Origin: Cymodocea nodosa
Lineage: Eukaryota; Streptophyta; Magnoliopsida; Alismatales; Cymodoceaceae
Length of the DNA: 64,000 nucleotides
Direction: 5' to 3'
Assembly: GCA_036874045.1 (NCBI GenBank)
Contig: CM072343.1
Coordinates: forward strand, 9,134,001-9,198,000
The translations under genes were made by a program, and so were the position numbers. This document shows positions 46,734-58,050 of this stretch, in pieces. Each line of letters begins with the position of its first letter. The first letter of the stretch is position 1. The notes below the pieces were generated by a model. That model saw only the letters and a list, made by a program, of their open reading frames with translations. It was not told where the DNA came from and ran no database searches.

Positions 46734-47741
46734 TGTTAGGGCAAGTAGTACAGGTGTGGAGTATGCCACAAGAAGTCCAGGTTCAATCGAAAGCTTGTTA
46801 ACACTAAGTATCCGATAGTTTTATATCTTTGGTAGGTTGTAGACCTAAGTATCTAGAAATAAAGGTTCAGTTGGAGGCTTTGAGTTAACTATCCAAAAGT
46901 TAGAAGATTTCGGAGAGTTACTGGCTGTAACTATCTAAAATGACTTAAAGGACACTTAAGTAGACGTTCGGACTGCTATGAAGTTAAGTATCCGAAAGTT
47001 AGACACTTAAGTGGATCTTCGGATAGTTAAGAAGCCAAGTATCCAAAAAGTAGTGACTTAAGTGGATCTTCGAATAGTTAGGCAGTAACTATCCGAAGTT
47101 CATAAGTTTTCGGAAGGTTAACGGTAAAACCTTTCGAAATGCCTGAAAAGACACTTAAGTGAGTTTTCGAATAGTTAAGATGTAACTATCCGAAAGACAT
47201 GCAGTTTTCAGAGAGTTATCAGTAGAACCTTCCGAAAGGACAGAGAGAGAGAAGCCAGTGGCTTTTCGGATAATTAAGTCAGTAACTATCCGAAATACTA
47301 AATCTCTCCAAACAGTTAGCCTGCTACAATATCGCCCATTCAGAAAGAAGTTTCTCTTCAGATAGTTAAGTCTGTAACTATCCGAAATGTTATAGATTTC
47401 AGAAAGATAAGAAGATAAGGCTTTGAAATTAAGAGTCACTTCTCTAAAGCATTGTTTCTCTACTGTAATGGCTTGTATGTAATTAAAGGTTTATAAACCC
47501 TAAGATGGGTAGTATATAAACCTTTATGATGTTATAAAACATTGCGGTCGATTGTGCCGAAGCTCATAAAGGACCCATAACTCTCCGTGGACGTAGGCTG
47601 TTGCTGAACCACGTAAATCCTATTTCTTCTTTGTATTGTTTCTTTCCTTACTCTTCACTCCTAGCTTCGGTGAGTTTAGAGCTAAGTGTTTCAGTATCGT
47701 GCCATAGAAGGTTAACTAAACGATCTATTCCATCTACAACA
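46734..47741 (+). repeat. C6 5' LTR
   Basis: It starts TGTTAGGGCAAGTAG and ends TCTACAACA. It is packed with TTTCGGATAGTTA/TAACTATCCGAAA dyads (about 46800-47400). The TATA box (TATATAAA) is at 47513-47520. Confidence 0.93.
46800..47405 (+). repeat. Dyad-motif array in C6 LTR
   Basis: About ten inverted-repeat units of arms near 10-13 bases (TTCGGATAGTTA and its complement) occur with 5-9-base spacers. They are separated by short sequences, often containing ACTTAAGT. Variants (CGGAGAGTTA, CGGAAGGTTA) change in both arms together, which would preserve pairing. Confidence 0.8.
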
Positions 47742-47743
47742 TT

Positions 47744-47755
47744 TGGTATCAGAGC
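47744..47755 (+). promoter_or_regulatory. C6 primer-binding site (initiator tRNA-Met)
   Basis: TGGTATCAGAGC is an exact match to the common plant copia site, two bases after the LTR. Confidence 0.95.
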
Positions 47756-47778
47756 GAAAGGTTCTTCAATTTAATAGA

Positions 47779-48065
47779 ATGGCAGACGATAGAAAGCTCA
47801 TGATCGAGAAGTTTGATGGTAAAGATTTCGGATACTGGAGGTCTTAGATCGAAGATTGTTTGTATTAAAATGATCTTCATCAACCTTTGTTCGGAAGAAA
47901 ACCAAAGAAGATGGATCAAGAAGAGTGGGAGTTATTGGACAGAAAAGCTCTAGGTCTCGTCAGGTTGTCACTAGTAAGGAACGTTCATTCAAACGTTGCC
48001 AAGAAGAAAATAATAGCTAACTTGATGAAAGCTTTGTCAAACATGTATGAGAAGCCTTCAGTCGC
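47779..48065 (+). pseudogene. C6 gag, N-terminal piece
   Basis: ATG 47779 gives MADDRKLMIEKFDGKDFGYW, then stops at about 47848 (TAG where TGG is expected) and 47866. The frame reopens and reads to MYEKPSVA at 48065, where an Athila fragment intervenes. Gag resumes at 49770. This is the capsid precursor. Confidence 0.88.
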
Positions 48066-49769
48066 TGATTGGATCTCCAGCACGGCACTAGAAAACTAGT
48101 TTGGTTACCCAGCAATGCGCTAGAAAAACTTGGATTTGTTAACTTCTATTTTTACTTAGTTAATTTATTTTTATGCCTATATCACTGAATTCCTTTTTAG
48201 AAGTAAACAAACAACCTTTCACACAAATTAGATATTAATTCCAATTTGTATTTTAACTGCAAGTGCATAGTGTCTATTGCATTAGTATGTAAGTACAGGT
48301 CGATCCCATAGGGAATTGCTTAAGAATTGCGAACTGTTCTGTTTTTAATAATCAAATTTATATATTCAATAAGCTCTCCGTTGAGTTACAGTTAACTCAA
48401 TGGACTAACCTCATGGACTTAAGTTAACTCCACGAGCTTGTCTTTCCTATTTAATACTGCTATTTACAAAGGAATTCGGCCAACCATTGGGCGGTTCCAC
48501 AGATTGTAAATAACATCAATTAAGCTTTTTAATGTTAGTAAACACTGAATTTATCATTAGGCAATACTAACATTCAGATAATTCAAACAGTAACCATTTA
48601 AATCTTTAAGTCTATTGAATGAACCAATTTCAGTAAACTGTAAAACTAAAACAAACATAAAACAATCACAACACTAACAAAGATAACATTAATCACGATA
48701 CAAAACAAACAATACAATACCCAAGTACAAAATACAAACACAGATAAGTTGTTTTTGGTATTTTTGTTTTGATATGAGCATGAAAATAGGCGAAAGGTGA
48801 AATGTAAATTAATCTCAGTCGATAGTAAATACTTCCATCACTACATGCGACGCGATTACACCAATTAAAATTACACCACTTATAATTCTGTCTCCTCTCC
48901 CTATAGAATCGCGAGTCCAGAATTGCAAGATGATCTCCTCTTCAACATACAGGCATCAACCCGAAGCCAAGGCTAGAAGCTTTACAATCTCCTAAGATAT
49001 GAGTCGGCACTTGGTGAAAATGGTTTTCCTTCCCACGACGCGATCACTCCTTACAGTGGTTGTTAGGCATTGTGTTTGGCTCGAAATCGACCTGACATCA
49101 GGAAAGTATCATCACTGACCTCCGATGGTTGGTGATTATGGTGGTGGTGGAGTTGGTTGGTGTGGTACTTTAGAGAATTATCGACACTGCCTGTAGAAAG
49201 CTCGGTGATCCTCCTCTACACACACTGGCCACACCCATCGGCCACCACACTGATGCTTTTTTCTTCTTTTCTTTTATATTTCTTCAATGGTAATTGCTTC
49301 TGCTTGAATGATCGGTTGGATTTCCTTCATTCATATCAACAACGATGATTTCTTCTTCCTTCGACAAGTGAATTCCTACGTGATACGTGCGATCGTGGTT
49401 TTTCCTTCCAACTATTATGTTCCTACAACCGCTATAGTGGCATATTAGAAAATAAATCGTCCGTGGAGTTACAAATAACTCAACGAACTTACTTCGTTAA
49501 TTTAACTATCCGATGCTCAAGTGCATTTCGGATACTTACAAACTTAACTGTCTGATGCCTAAATGCATTTCGGATAGTTACAGACTTAACTATCCGATAC
49601 TCAGATGCATTTCGGATAGTTACAGATAACTCACCAATATATAACTTAAGTCAATCTTCCAGATCACGACACGTGTCATCAGCAGTTTTATAATAAAAGG
49701 AGATTTCGGAGAGTTACACATATAACTATCATTTAACCGTTAATATTATGCACTTTTTCATTCTAAACA
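48066..49769 (-). mobile_element. G2-type Athila LTR plus primer site inserted in C6 gag
   Basis: On the - strand it starts TGTTTAGAATG at 49769, like the G2 LTR. It runs through U3 dyads (49490-49640), TATA-box area and U5, and passes the LTR end near 48095 into a primer-site-like TAGTGCCGTGCTGGAGA. It then stops at 48066. Flanks GTCGC (48061-48065) and ACCGC (49770-49774) look like a mutated 5-bp target duplication. An ordinary solo LTR would not include the primer site. Confidence 0.75.
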
Positions 49770-51140
49770 ACCGCCAACAAGGTATTTCTCATGCAAAGAT
49801 TATTTAATCTGAAAATGCATGAATGTGGAAATGTAACTAACCATGTAAATGAAATAAATACTATTCTGAATCAACAACACTTAGTAGATATAGTATTTGA
49901 TGATGAAGTCAAGGCCTTGATTTTATTATCCTCATTACCAGAAAGTTGGTCTCTTGTCGTGACTGGTGTAAGTAGTTCACTAGGTCATGAGAAGCTCAAG
50001 ATGAGTGACATCCGGGATTTAATTTTGAGTGAGGACATTCACAGGAAAAGTGAATTGTCAACTTCAACTTCTGCCCTTAGTGATGAAATTAGAGGGAGAA
50101 CTAAGTCAAAACAATTTAAATCCAAAGGAAGGTCAAAGTTTAGAGGTACCAGTAAAATGAGAGCAGATATCAAATGCTGGAACTGCAATCAATGGGGGCA
50201 CTTCAAGTCACAGTGTAAGGCTCCCAAGAAAGACAGTAGAGGGAAGGAATCAGAAGGAGCAGTTGCAAATGTTGTCTCCTATGATTCAGATGATGCCCTA
50301 GTATGCTGTGTTGATAGTTCAATTGACTCATGGGTACTAGACTCAGGAGCTTCTTTCCACACTACCTATAGGAAGGATTTGTTGCACAGATATCGTGCAA
50401 CTTCTGTGAAAAAGGTGTACCTAGCTAACAACACAAGTCTAGATGTGTTGGGAATAGGAGAGGTATACATAAAAACAAAGCAAGGGATATGGAAATTGTA
50501 AGAAGTCAGATATGTTCCAGATCTTGCAAAGCAATTAATTTCCATAAGTTCCCTAGACAATGATGGTTATCAGATTGCCTTTGGTGCAGGGAAATGGAAG
50601 GTAACCAAAGGTGCAAGAATTATTGCCTCAAGACAGAGGACAAGCACCTTATATTTAACATCGAATCAAGATGACTCTATTGCAACAGTTAGTGATACTA
50701 AAGACACTAACTTATGACATAAAAGATTGGGACACCTTAGTGAGAATGGACTGAAAGTTTTAGTGGCAGAAGGGAAAATCCCTAAGCTGAAGAATGTCAA
50801 TTTAGGGATATGTGAAGATTGCATTGAGGGAAAGCAGAAGAAAGTCAGCTTTGCTAGGAATCCTCATGATCCAAAGTCACAGAAATTGAGTTGGTTCACA
50901 CAGATGTGTGGGGGCCTGCTCCTATCAGTTCCTTAGGAGGTGCTCCCTATTATGTCACCTTCATTGATGATAGCACAAGGAAGGTATGGGTTTATTTTTT
51001 GAAACAAAAGTCTGAAGTTTTCCAAGTCTTCAAGAAATGGAAGGCAGAAGTGGAAAATCAGAGTGGAAGAAAAATCAAATCCATTAGGTCAGATAATGGA
51101 GGAGAATATTATAGCCATGAATTTAAAGTTTACTGTGAGT
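49770..51140 (+). pseudogene. C6 gag C-terminus, protease and integrase start
   Basis: The capsid resumes with NKVFLMQRLFNLKM. The zinc knuckle CWNCNQWGHFKSQC (50175-50216) is intact. Retropepsin WVLDSGASFHTT (about 50331) keeps DSG. There are stops at 50499 and 50715. The pre-integrase domain (HKRLGHLSENGL, CEDC) and integrase Asp (TDVWGP) follow, then the second Asp (SDNGGEY) near 51093. A small frameshift lies near 50890. Confidence 0.9.
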
Positions 51141-52200
51141 AGCAAGGAATTAGAAGGTAGAGGACTGTAGTTGGAACTCCACAACAAAATGAAGTTGCTG
51201 AAAGGATGAACAAGACCTTGAATGAATGGGCAAGATGCATGAGACTACATGCAGGTTTTCCCAAAACATTCTTGGCAGAAGCTGTTAATACAGGTACCTA
51301 TCTAATAAATAGAGGACCATCTGTCCCAATGGGGCTTAAGAACCCTGAAGAGTTGTGGATAGGGAAAGAGGTCAACTATGCTCACTTGAAAGTCTTTGGA
51401 TCCAAATCATTTGTCCACTTGAATAGTGACAAAAGAGACAAGTTGGATTCAAAGTCACAGAAATGTTATTTCATTAGCTATGGTAAGGATTATTTTGGTT
51501 ACAGATTCTGGGTAGAAGAAACCAAAAAAATAATTTGTGCAAAAGATGTCATATTCATTGAATCCAAGATGTTTAAGCATAGAGAGAGTGCAGAAGAATA
51601 GCAATTAGAGCTTCAATCTAGAAATACTGCTGAGATCAGTCTAGACAATGATGTTGAACAACCTTAGAAGGAACCTGTATAAGAAATTCAGCTTCTAGAG
51701 GCTGAACATCAAGAACATCTAGGTGATCAAGAAGATGAAGTTGTCACTAGACAACTTAGAAGATCTGGAAGGGTTTCTAGACAACCAGAAAGGTATGTAC
51801 CATCATTTAATTATCTGTTATTGACGAATGATGGTGAACCTGAAACATATCAGGAAGCAATCTGTGCAAGTAATGCACACAAATGGGAGTTAGAAATGAA
51901 AGAAGAAATATGATCCCTAGAGAAGAATAATACTTGGGAGCTAACTTCTTTGCTAAAAGGAAAGAAAATCCTAGGAAACAAGTGGGTGTTCAGGATGAAA
52001 GAACAACTAGATGGCAGCAAGAAATATAAAGCTAGACTTGTCGTCAAGGGTTTTCAACAAATTCAAGATATAGACTATATAGAAGTATTCTCTCCTATTG
52101 TGAAGATGAATACTATTAGAATAGTCTTAAGCATTGTTGCTGTAAGAAATTTACTCTTGGAGCAAATGGATGTAAAGACATCATTCCTACATGGTGATTA
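51141..52200 (+). pseudogene. C6 integrase C-terminal half and RT N-terminus
   Basis: It includes the integrase Glu (VAERMNKT) with altered flanks, the C-terminal region GSKSFVHLNSDKRDKLD, the linker with RRSGRVSRQPERY, and the RT start (GNKWVFRMKEQLDG, KARLVVKGFQQ, EQMDVKTSFLHGD). At 52198-52200 it hits a stop at a deletion point. Other stops are at 51140, 51160, 51600 and 51912. Confidence 0.88.
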
Positions 52201-53155
52201 AGAAATTGAAGAGACAATTGTCAAAAGAATTTGACATGAAGGATATGGGAGAAGCCAAGCAAATCTTAGGTATGAGAATTATCCGAGATAGAGTGGCAGG
52301 CACTTTGAGATTAACTCAGAAGAAGTATCTAGAAAAGGTACTAAGGAGATTTAATATCTCAAATGAGAGGAAGACTGAACTACCTCTCGGACCCCACTTC
52401 AAGTTGACTAAAGATCAGTCAGCTAAGACTGAAGAAGAAAGGACAAGAATGTCTAGAATACCATATGCTTCAATAGTGGGAAGTTTAATGTATGCCATGA
52501 TATGCACAAGACCTGATATATCTCATGTAGTGGGAGTGGTCAGTAAATATATGGTAGAACCAGGAGCTGAGCATTGGTCTACAGTACTGTGAATACTCAG
52601 ATATCTCAGATATTCCCTAGATGTAGATCTGAATTTCAAGAAAGGACCAGTTGAATTGATTGGCTACTATAATGCTGATTTAGGAAGAGAGTTGGTTAAA
52701 AGCAGAAGTACTTTAGGTTATGTTTTCTGCATAGGAAGTATTGCAATTAGCTGAAGATCCAAGCTACAAAGTATTGTTGCACTCTCGACCATAGAAGCTG
52801 AATATGTTGTAGTAGTTGAGGCAGCTAAAGAAAGAATCTGGCTAGAGAATGTACTAGCCGAATTAGAGCACAAACAAAACAGAAGCATTCTGTTCTGTGA
52901 CAATCAAAGTGCAATTTATTTAGCTGAGAATCTGAAGTTTCATTCAAGGTCCAAGCATATGAGAATGAGATTTCATTTCATAAGGGAAGAGATAGAGCAG
53001 AACAGGTTAGATCTTCAAAAGATTGCTAGATCTGAAAATGCTGCAGATATGCTAACCAAAGTTCTGAATTTGTAGAAATTAAGGCTCTGTACGGCCTTAA
53101 TTGGTCTCCTGAAAAACTTAAAAGAAGAAGGAGATGAAGAGTTGATGATTATTTG
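52201..53155 (+). pseudogene. C6 RT C-terminus and RNase H
   Basis: It resumes at KKLKRQLSKEFDMKDMGEAK. The YxDD catalytic loop and about one hundred residues around it are missing, so this RT cannot be active. RNase H has the expected motifs (SIVALSTIEAEYV, CDNQSAIYLAEN, SKHMRMRFHFIRE) and the end ADMLTK. Stops are at 52590, 52752 and 53073. Confidence 0.88.
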
Positions 53156-53227
53156 AGCAACAGCTGCAATAATCTGTTAGCCAAGTGTAGAGATTGATTT
53201 TTCTTTTGATCATTGTGACAAACTCTA

Positions 53228-53320
53228 AGTGGGAGATTGTTAGGGCAAGTAGTTTAGGTGTGGAGTATGCCACAAGAAGTCCAGGTTAAATCGGAAGCTT
53301 GTTAACAGTAAGTATTCGGC
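53228..53320 (+). repeat. C6 polypurine tract and 3' LTR stub
   Basis: AAGTGGGAGAT (53227-53237) precedes the LTR start TGTTAGGGCAAGTAG at 53238. Only 83 bases match the 5' LTR before the G2 LTR begins at 53321. Confidence 0.9.
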
Positions 53321-55271
53321 TGTTTAGAATGAAAAAATGCATATTATTAACGGTTAAATGATGGTTAATTGCATAATATTTAGCTTATCATATGAGAATT
53401 AAGCCATTATGTTATAATTGCACTATTATATGCTTTAATTGAAAAATCTGCTTAATTTTGGGGAATTAATGTTAATTTAGTATATTTATGAACTGTCGGT
53501 AAATTGCAGGCTGTGAAATTCTTAAGTATCTAAAAATGCATCTGAGCATCGAATAGTTATACTTGTAACTCTCTGAAATGTTATTTTATGTTTAAACTGC
53601 TGCTGACACGTGTCGAGAGCTGGTAGATTTACTTAAGTTATAACTCATTAAATTAGCATAACTGTACGCGTTGAGTTACATGAATATACACTAAGGTAAC
53701 GCATTAGGTTAGCGGCTTATTTCTTTATTGCATGTACTTTATGCACGTGTTGAATTTAAATGCTTTAGAATATCACGTGAAATGCACATGTTTAACTCGT
53801 TAAGTTAGTATAACTACACGCGTTGAGTTACATGAATATACACTAAGGTAACGTGTTAGGTTAGCGGCTTAGTTCTTTATTGCATGTATTTAATAGTTAT
53901 TTTCCAAAATGCCACTGTAGCGGTTGTAGGAACAGACAGTTGGAAGGAAAAACCACGTTTGCACGTATCACGTAGGAATTCAATCACGCATGGAGAAGGA
54001 AGCATCGCCGTTGATCTGAAGGAAGGAAATCCAACCGATCATTCAAGCAGAAGCAGTTACTACTGAAGAAATATAAAAGAAAAGAAGAAAAAAAGAAGAA
54101 AGTGTGATCGATGGATGGCAATGTATACAGAGGAGCACCGAGCTTTCTGCAGACAGTATAGGCGATTCTCTGAAGTATCACACCAACCATCGTATCACCA
54201 CCATAATCACCAATCATCGGAGGTCTGTGAGGATACTTGCCTGATGTCGGGTCAATTCCGAGCCAAACACAGTGCTTGAAAACCAATGTGAGGAGTGATC
54301 GCGTCGCAGGAAGGGAAGACATTTTCACCAAGCGCCGACTCATATTTCAGGAGATCGTAAAACTTTTAGCCTTGGCTTCGAGTTGATGCCTGTATGCTGA
54401 AGAGGAGATCATCTTGCAATTCTGGACTCGCGATTCTATAGGGAGAGGAGACAGAATTATAAGTGGTTTAATTTTCAGTGGTGTAATTGCGTTGCAAGTA
54501 GTGTCGGAAGTATTTACTGTCAATTGAGATTACTTTACATTTCACCTTTCGCCCATTTCCCTGTTCACATCAAAACAAAAATACCAAAAACAATTTATCT
54601 TTGTTTGTATGTTGTATTTGAGTGTTGTGTTGTTTGTGTTGTATCGTGATTAATGTTATCTGTATCAGTTTTATGATTGTTTTATGTTAGTTTTAATTTT
54701 ACAGTTTACTGAAATTGGTTCGTACAAAAAACTTAAAGATTTTAATGGTGACTGTTTGAATCATCTGAATGTTAATATTACTTAATGATAAATCCAATGT
54801 TAACTAGCATTAAAAAGCTTAATTGATGTTATTTACAATCTGTGGAATCGCCCATTGGTTGGCCGAGTTCCTCTATAAGTAACAGTATTATAAAGAAGAG
54901 ACAGGCTCGTGGAGTTAACTTAAGTCCACGAGGATAGTCCGTTGAGTTAGCCATAACTCAACGAACTTAGTCCGTTGAGTTAACTGCAACTCAACGGAGT
55001 GCTTATTGAATATAAATTTGAATTGTTCATAACCAAACATTTCTTAAATTCGTCAGCAATTCCCTGTGGGATCGACCTGTACTTGCACACTGATACAATA
55101 GACATTGTGCACTTGCAGTTAAAGTACAAATTGGAATTAATATCTAAATTGTATTAAAGGTTGTTTGTTTACTTCTAAAAGAAAGAATAGGCATAAAAAT
55201 AAATTAACTAAGTAAAAATAGAAGTAACAAATCCAAGTTTTTCTAGTGTAGTGCTGGGAAAAAACAAACAA
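53321..55271 (+). repeat. G2 5' LTR
   Basis: It starts TGTTTAGAATG and ends AACAAACA. U3 holds a directly duplicated dyad block (period about 152 bases, 53640-53890). The TATA box (TATAAAAG) is at 54072-54079. A further dyad cluster lies at 54900-55000 near the LTR end. The U3 block is homologous to copia C1-C3 LTRs. Confidence 0.9.
53640..53890 (+). repeat. Duplicated U3 block shared with copia LTRs
   Basis: Two copies, about 152 bases apart, carry the succession ACTCGTTAAGTTAG, ACGCGTTGAGTTA, ACTAAGGTAACG and TTAGGTTAG. The same succession appears in C2 at about 3400-3500. TATCACGTGAAATGCACATG precedes the second copy, matching C2 near 3410. Confidence 0.8.
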
Positions 55272-55278
55272 GTTTTAT

Positions 55279-55296
55279 GGCGCCATTGCCAGGGAA
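55279..55296 (+). promoter_or_regulatory. G2 primer-binding site
   Basis: TGGCGCCATTGCCAGGGA lies seven bases after the LTR. It is the Athila/Tat-type site with minor changes. Confidence 0.9.
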
Positions 55297-55321
55297 TTGA
55301 ATTGAATTGAATTGAGTCTAA

Positions 55322-55615
55322 GTGAATTTAATTGAATTGAATAGATATAAGCAACTGTTAGAGATGTTTCATTTTAATAGTCAGAGTTGTGTGTTTTCTT
55401 CTGTAATTGAGAATATGGCATATGCTTATGCTCAAAGATTTCTGAAACCTTTAATTAGCATATGTGAATTTTGCAATTCTGAAGGACACGACATTTTTGA
55501 TTGTTTGAAATTGAGACATTTACAGATTGTTAGATCCCATGAACAACAAATGAATTATCCTCAATATAATAGAGCCGAGTATGAGAATCCTATAGTTTAC
55601 CCAACTGATGGTTAG
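55322..55615 (+). CDS. G2 small ORF with zinc knuckle (gag remnant?)
   Basis: An open frame of about 97 codons has no ATG at its beginning. The first ATG is at 55363. It contains CEFCNSEGHDIFDC at 55463-55504, a complete CX2CX4HX4C nucleocapsid knuckle. The following MNYPQYNRAEY resembles the region after the knuckle in Athila Gag. No capsid domain is present. The main Gag downstream (60642) lacks this knuckle, so the two may be complementary halves of one ancestral Gag. It could also be a deletion remnant. Confidence 0.6.
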   Translation: MNLIELNRYKQLLEMFHFNSQSCVFSSVIENMAYAYAQRFLKPLISICEFCNSEGHDIFDCLKLRHLQIVRSHEQQMNYPQYNRAEYENPIVYPTDG

Positions 55616-55661
55616 TATAGAATGTGTAATATGATGAGAGACACTGAAGTTTGGGATAGCT

Positions 55662-58050
55662 ATGACAGATTGGAGCATAGAATTTAAAGAATGCACTTTA
55701 AAACTAAAAATAATTGAAGATCATAATCACGAAAATGATATACAAAAACATCATGAAAGTAACGAAAATCTGAAAGATGTATGTGTAACATTAAGATCTG
55801 GAACTGATATACCACCAAGAACTCAAAATGAAAATGATGTGAAGGTGGACAAGAGTAAAAATCAAAATGATAATGAAAATGTAATAACTAAAAATCTAGA
55901 AATCACTGAAGAACAATTTGAATCTGCAATTGAAGCTAAAAATGATCAAACAAATCAACTGAAAGAAAAAGAGTCTTTGAAATCAAAATCTTTAGCACCC
56001 TATCCTGAAAGATTACAACAAACAATTCCTGAAAAACAAGACAAAATCAAAGAAATTTTTGAAAAAGTACAAGTTAACATTCCTTTGTTAGATCTATTGC
56101 AGAATATGCCACCTTGTGCTAAATTTCTGAAAGATTGGTGTACTAATAAAAGAGAGCGAAAAGTTCTTAGAAAGGTCTTTTTAGCTGAGCAAAGTAGTTC
56201 CCTATTTTTGCCACAAATTCCTAAAAAGTTATCTGATCCTGAAATCTCTGTTATATCATGCACCATAGGAAATACCATTCTAGAAAGAACCTTAATAGAC
56301 TTAGGTGCAAGTATAAATGTTATGCCAAGTGATATATTTGCATCCTTAGGATTAGAAGGCTTAACTCCAATGAGTATGATTATTCAATTAGCTGATAGAA
56401 GTATAAGATACCCTAGAGGAAAAATAGAGGATGTCTTAATTAAAATCAAGAATTTTATATATCCTATTGATATTGTAATTTTGGATTCCCAACAAATTAA
56501 GCATAAAAATAGTGATACATCTTTAATTTTGGGAAGGCCATTTTTAACAACATCAGGGGCTGTTATAAATTGTAAAACTGGAGTAATGAAGTTAGCATAT
56601 GGTAATGAGGATACTCAATTAAATATTTTCAAACCAGAAAGGTTTGAGGAGTTAGAAATGTCCTTACATACCATAGACTTTTTAGAAGATGAAGGAGATA
56701 TGTTAGATGATGTGATTCAAGAAGAATTAAATAGGCAAATCAATTCTGAAACTTTAGAAGAAAGTGAAAGCATAAATATAGAAGGAGATCGGGAAGAAAT
56801 TAATTTAAAAAATGATGATGTTCAATTAGGAGCTCTAGCTTCTGATGGGCTACATTTAGAATTAAAACCTTTACCTCCTAAATTAACCTATATATTTCTA
56901 GAAGATAAACGGACTTGTCCAATCATTATTGCTTAAGATTTAAAAGAGGATCAAATAGCTAAATTAAAAGATGTAGTAAAAAGTTATAAAGAAGCAATAG
57001 GATAGACTATGACTGATATAAAAGGGTTAAGTTCAACTTTATGCTGTCACCACATATATTTAGAAGAGAATGCTAAACTTGTTAGAATTCCTGAGAGGAG
57101 ATTAAATCCAAACCTTAATGAAGTAGTCAGGAAGGAAATAGTTAAATGGTTAGATAATGATATAATTTATCCGATTTCTGATAGCTCGTGAGTTAGTCCA
57201 ATCCATGTAGTTCCCAAGAAATCAGGATTAACAATTATTAGGAATGAAAGTCAAGACTTGATACCTACTAGAATTCAATCAGGCTGGAGAGTATGTATAG
57301 ACTATAGAAAGCTGAATGCTGTGACTAGGAAAGATCATTTTCCCTTACCTTTTATAGATCAAATGTTGGAAAGATTAGCAGGGCAAGAATATTTTTGTTT
57401 CCTAAACGGGTATTCAAGGTATAATCAAATTCCAGTAGCATTAGAGGATCAAGAGAAAACAACTTTCACCCGTCCTAATGGAACTTATGCTTTTAAAAGA
57501 ATGCCATTCGGATTATGCAATGCGCTAGCTACCTTTCAAAGGTGTGTGCAGGGCATATTTACTAGAATGACTGAAGAATTTTTAGAAATATTTATGGATG
57601 ATTTTACTATATATGACAACTCATATGAAGTGTGTTTAAGCAATTTAGACCAAATATTAAAACGCCGTGTGGAAAAAAATCTCGTTTTAAATTGGGAAAA
57701 ATGTCACTTCATGGTTAAACAAGGAATAATCTTAGGGCATGTTGTTTCTAAAAAAGGGTTGGAAGTAGATAAAGCTAAAATAGAAGTAATTTCTAATCTA
57801 CTAGAACCTAAATCAGTAAAAGATATTAGATCATTTCTAGGACATGTTGGTTTTTATAGAAGATTTATTAAAGACTTTAGCAAGATACCTAGACATTTAA
57901 CTAATCTATTAAAAGATGTTCCCTTTAACTTTGATAAAAATTGCAAGGAAGCAATTTTCAGACTTAAGACTAGCTTAATTTCAACTCCTATAATTCAAGC
58001 ACCTAATTGGAACCATCCATTTGAATTAATGTGTGATGCTTCTGATTTGC
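55662..58050 (+). pseudogene. G2 protease and reverse transcriptase
   Basis: One frame starts with a charged linker that includes CVTLRSGTDIPPR, the Athila gag-pol linker motif. Retropepsin has DLGASINVMPSD (Asp codon at 56298), LGRPFL and related motifs. RT runs from about 57010 with WRVCIDYRKLN, FKRMPFGLCNA and the catalytic FMDD at 57591-57602, typical of Athila. Stops are at 56934, 57003 and 57189. A one-base deletion near 58048 shifts the frame at the start of RNase H. Confidence 0.9.

Larger units (their letters stand above)
46734..53320 (+). mobile_element. C6: Ty1/copia element of another lineage, inserted in C4
   Basis: It has a 5' LTR (46734-47741), primer site, gag interrupted by an Athila fragment, protease, integrase, partial RT, RNase H, polypurine tract and a 3' LTR stub (53238-53320) cut by G2. 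Protein motifs (FNLKMHECG, LLSSLPESW, WVLDSGASFH) resemble the Tork-like copia type rather than SIRE. No extra ORF follows pol. Confidence 0.92.

Noticed and set aside
47744-47755. tRNA gene fragments at primer sites
   Set aside because: Only 12-18 bases match tRNA ends. They are retroelement primer sites, not tRNA genes.
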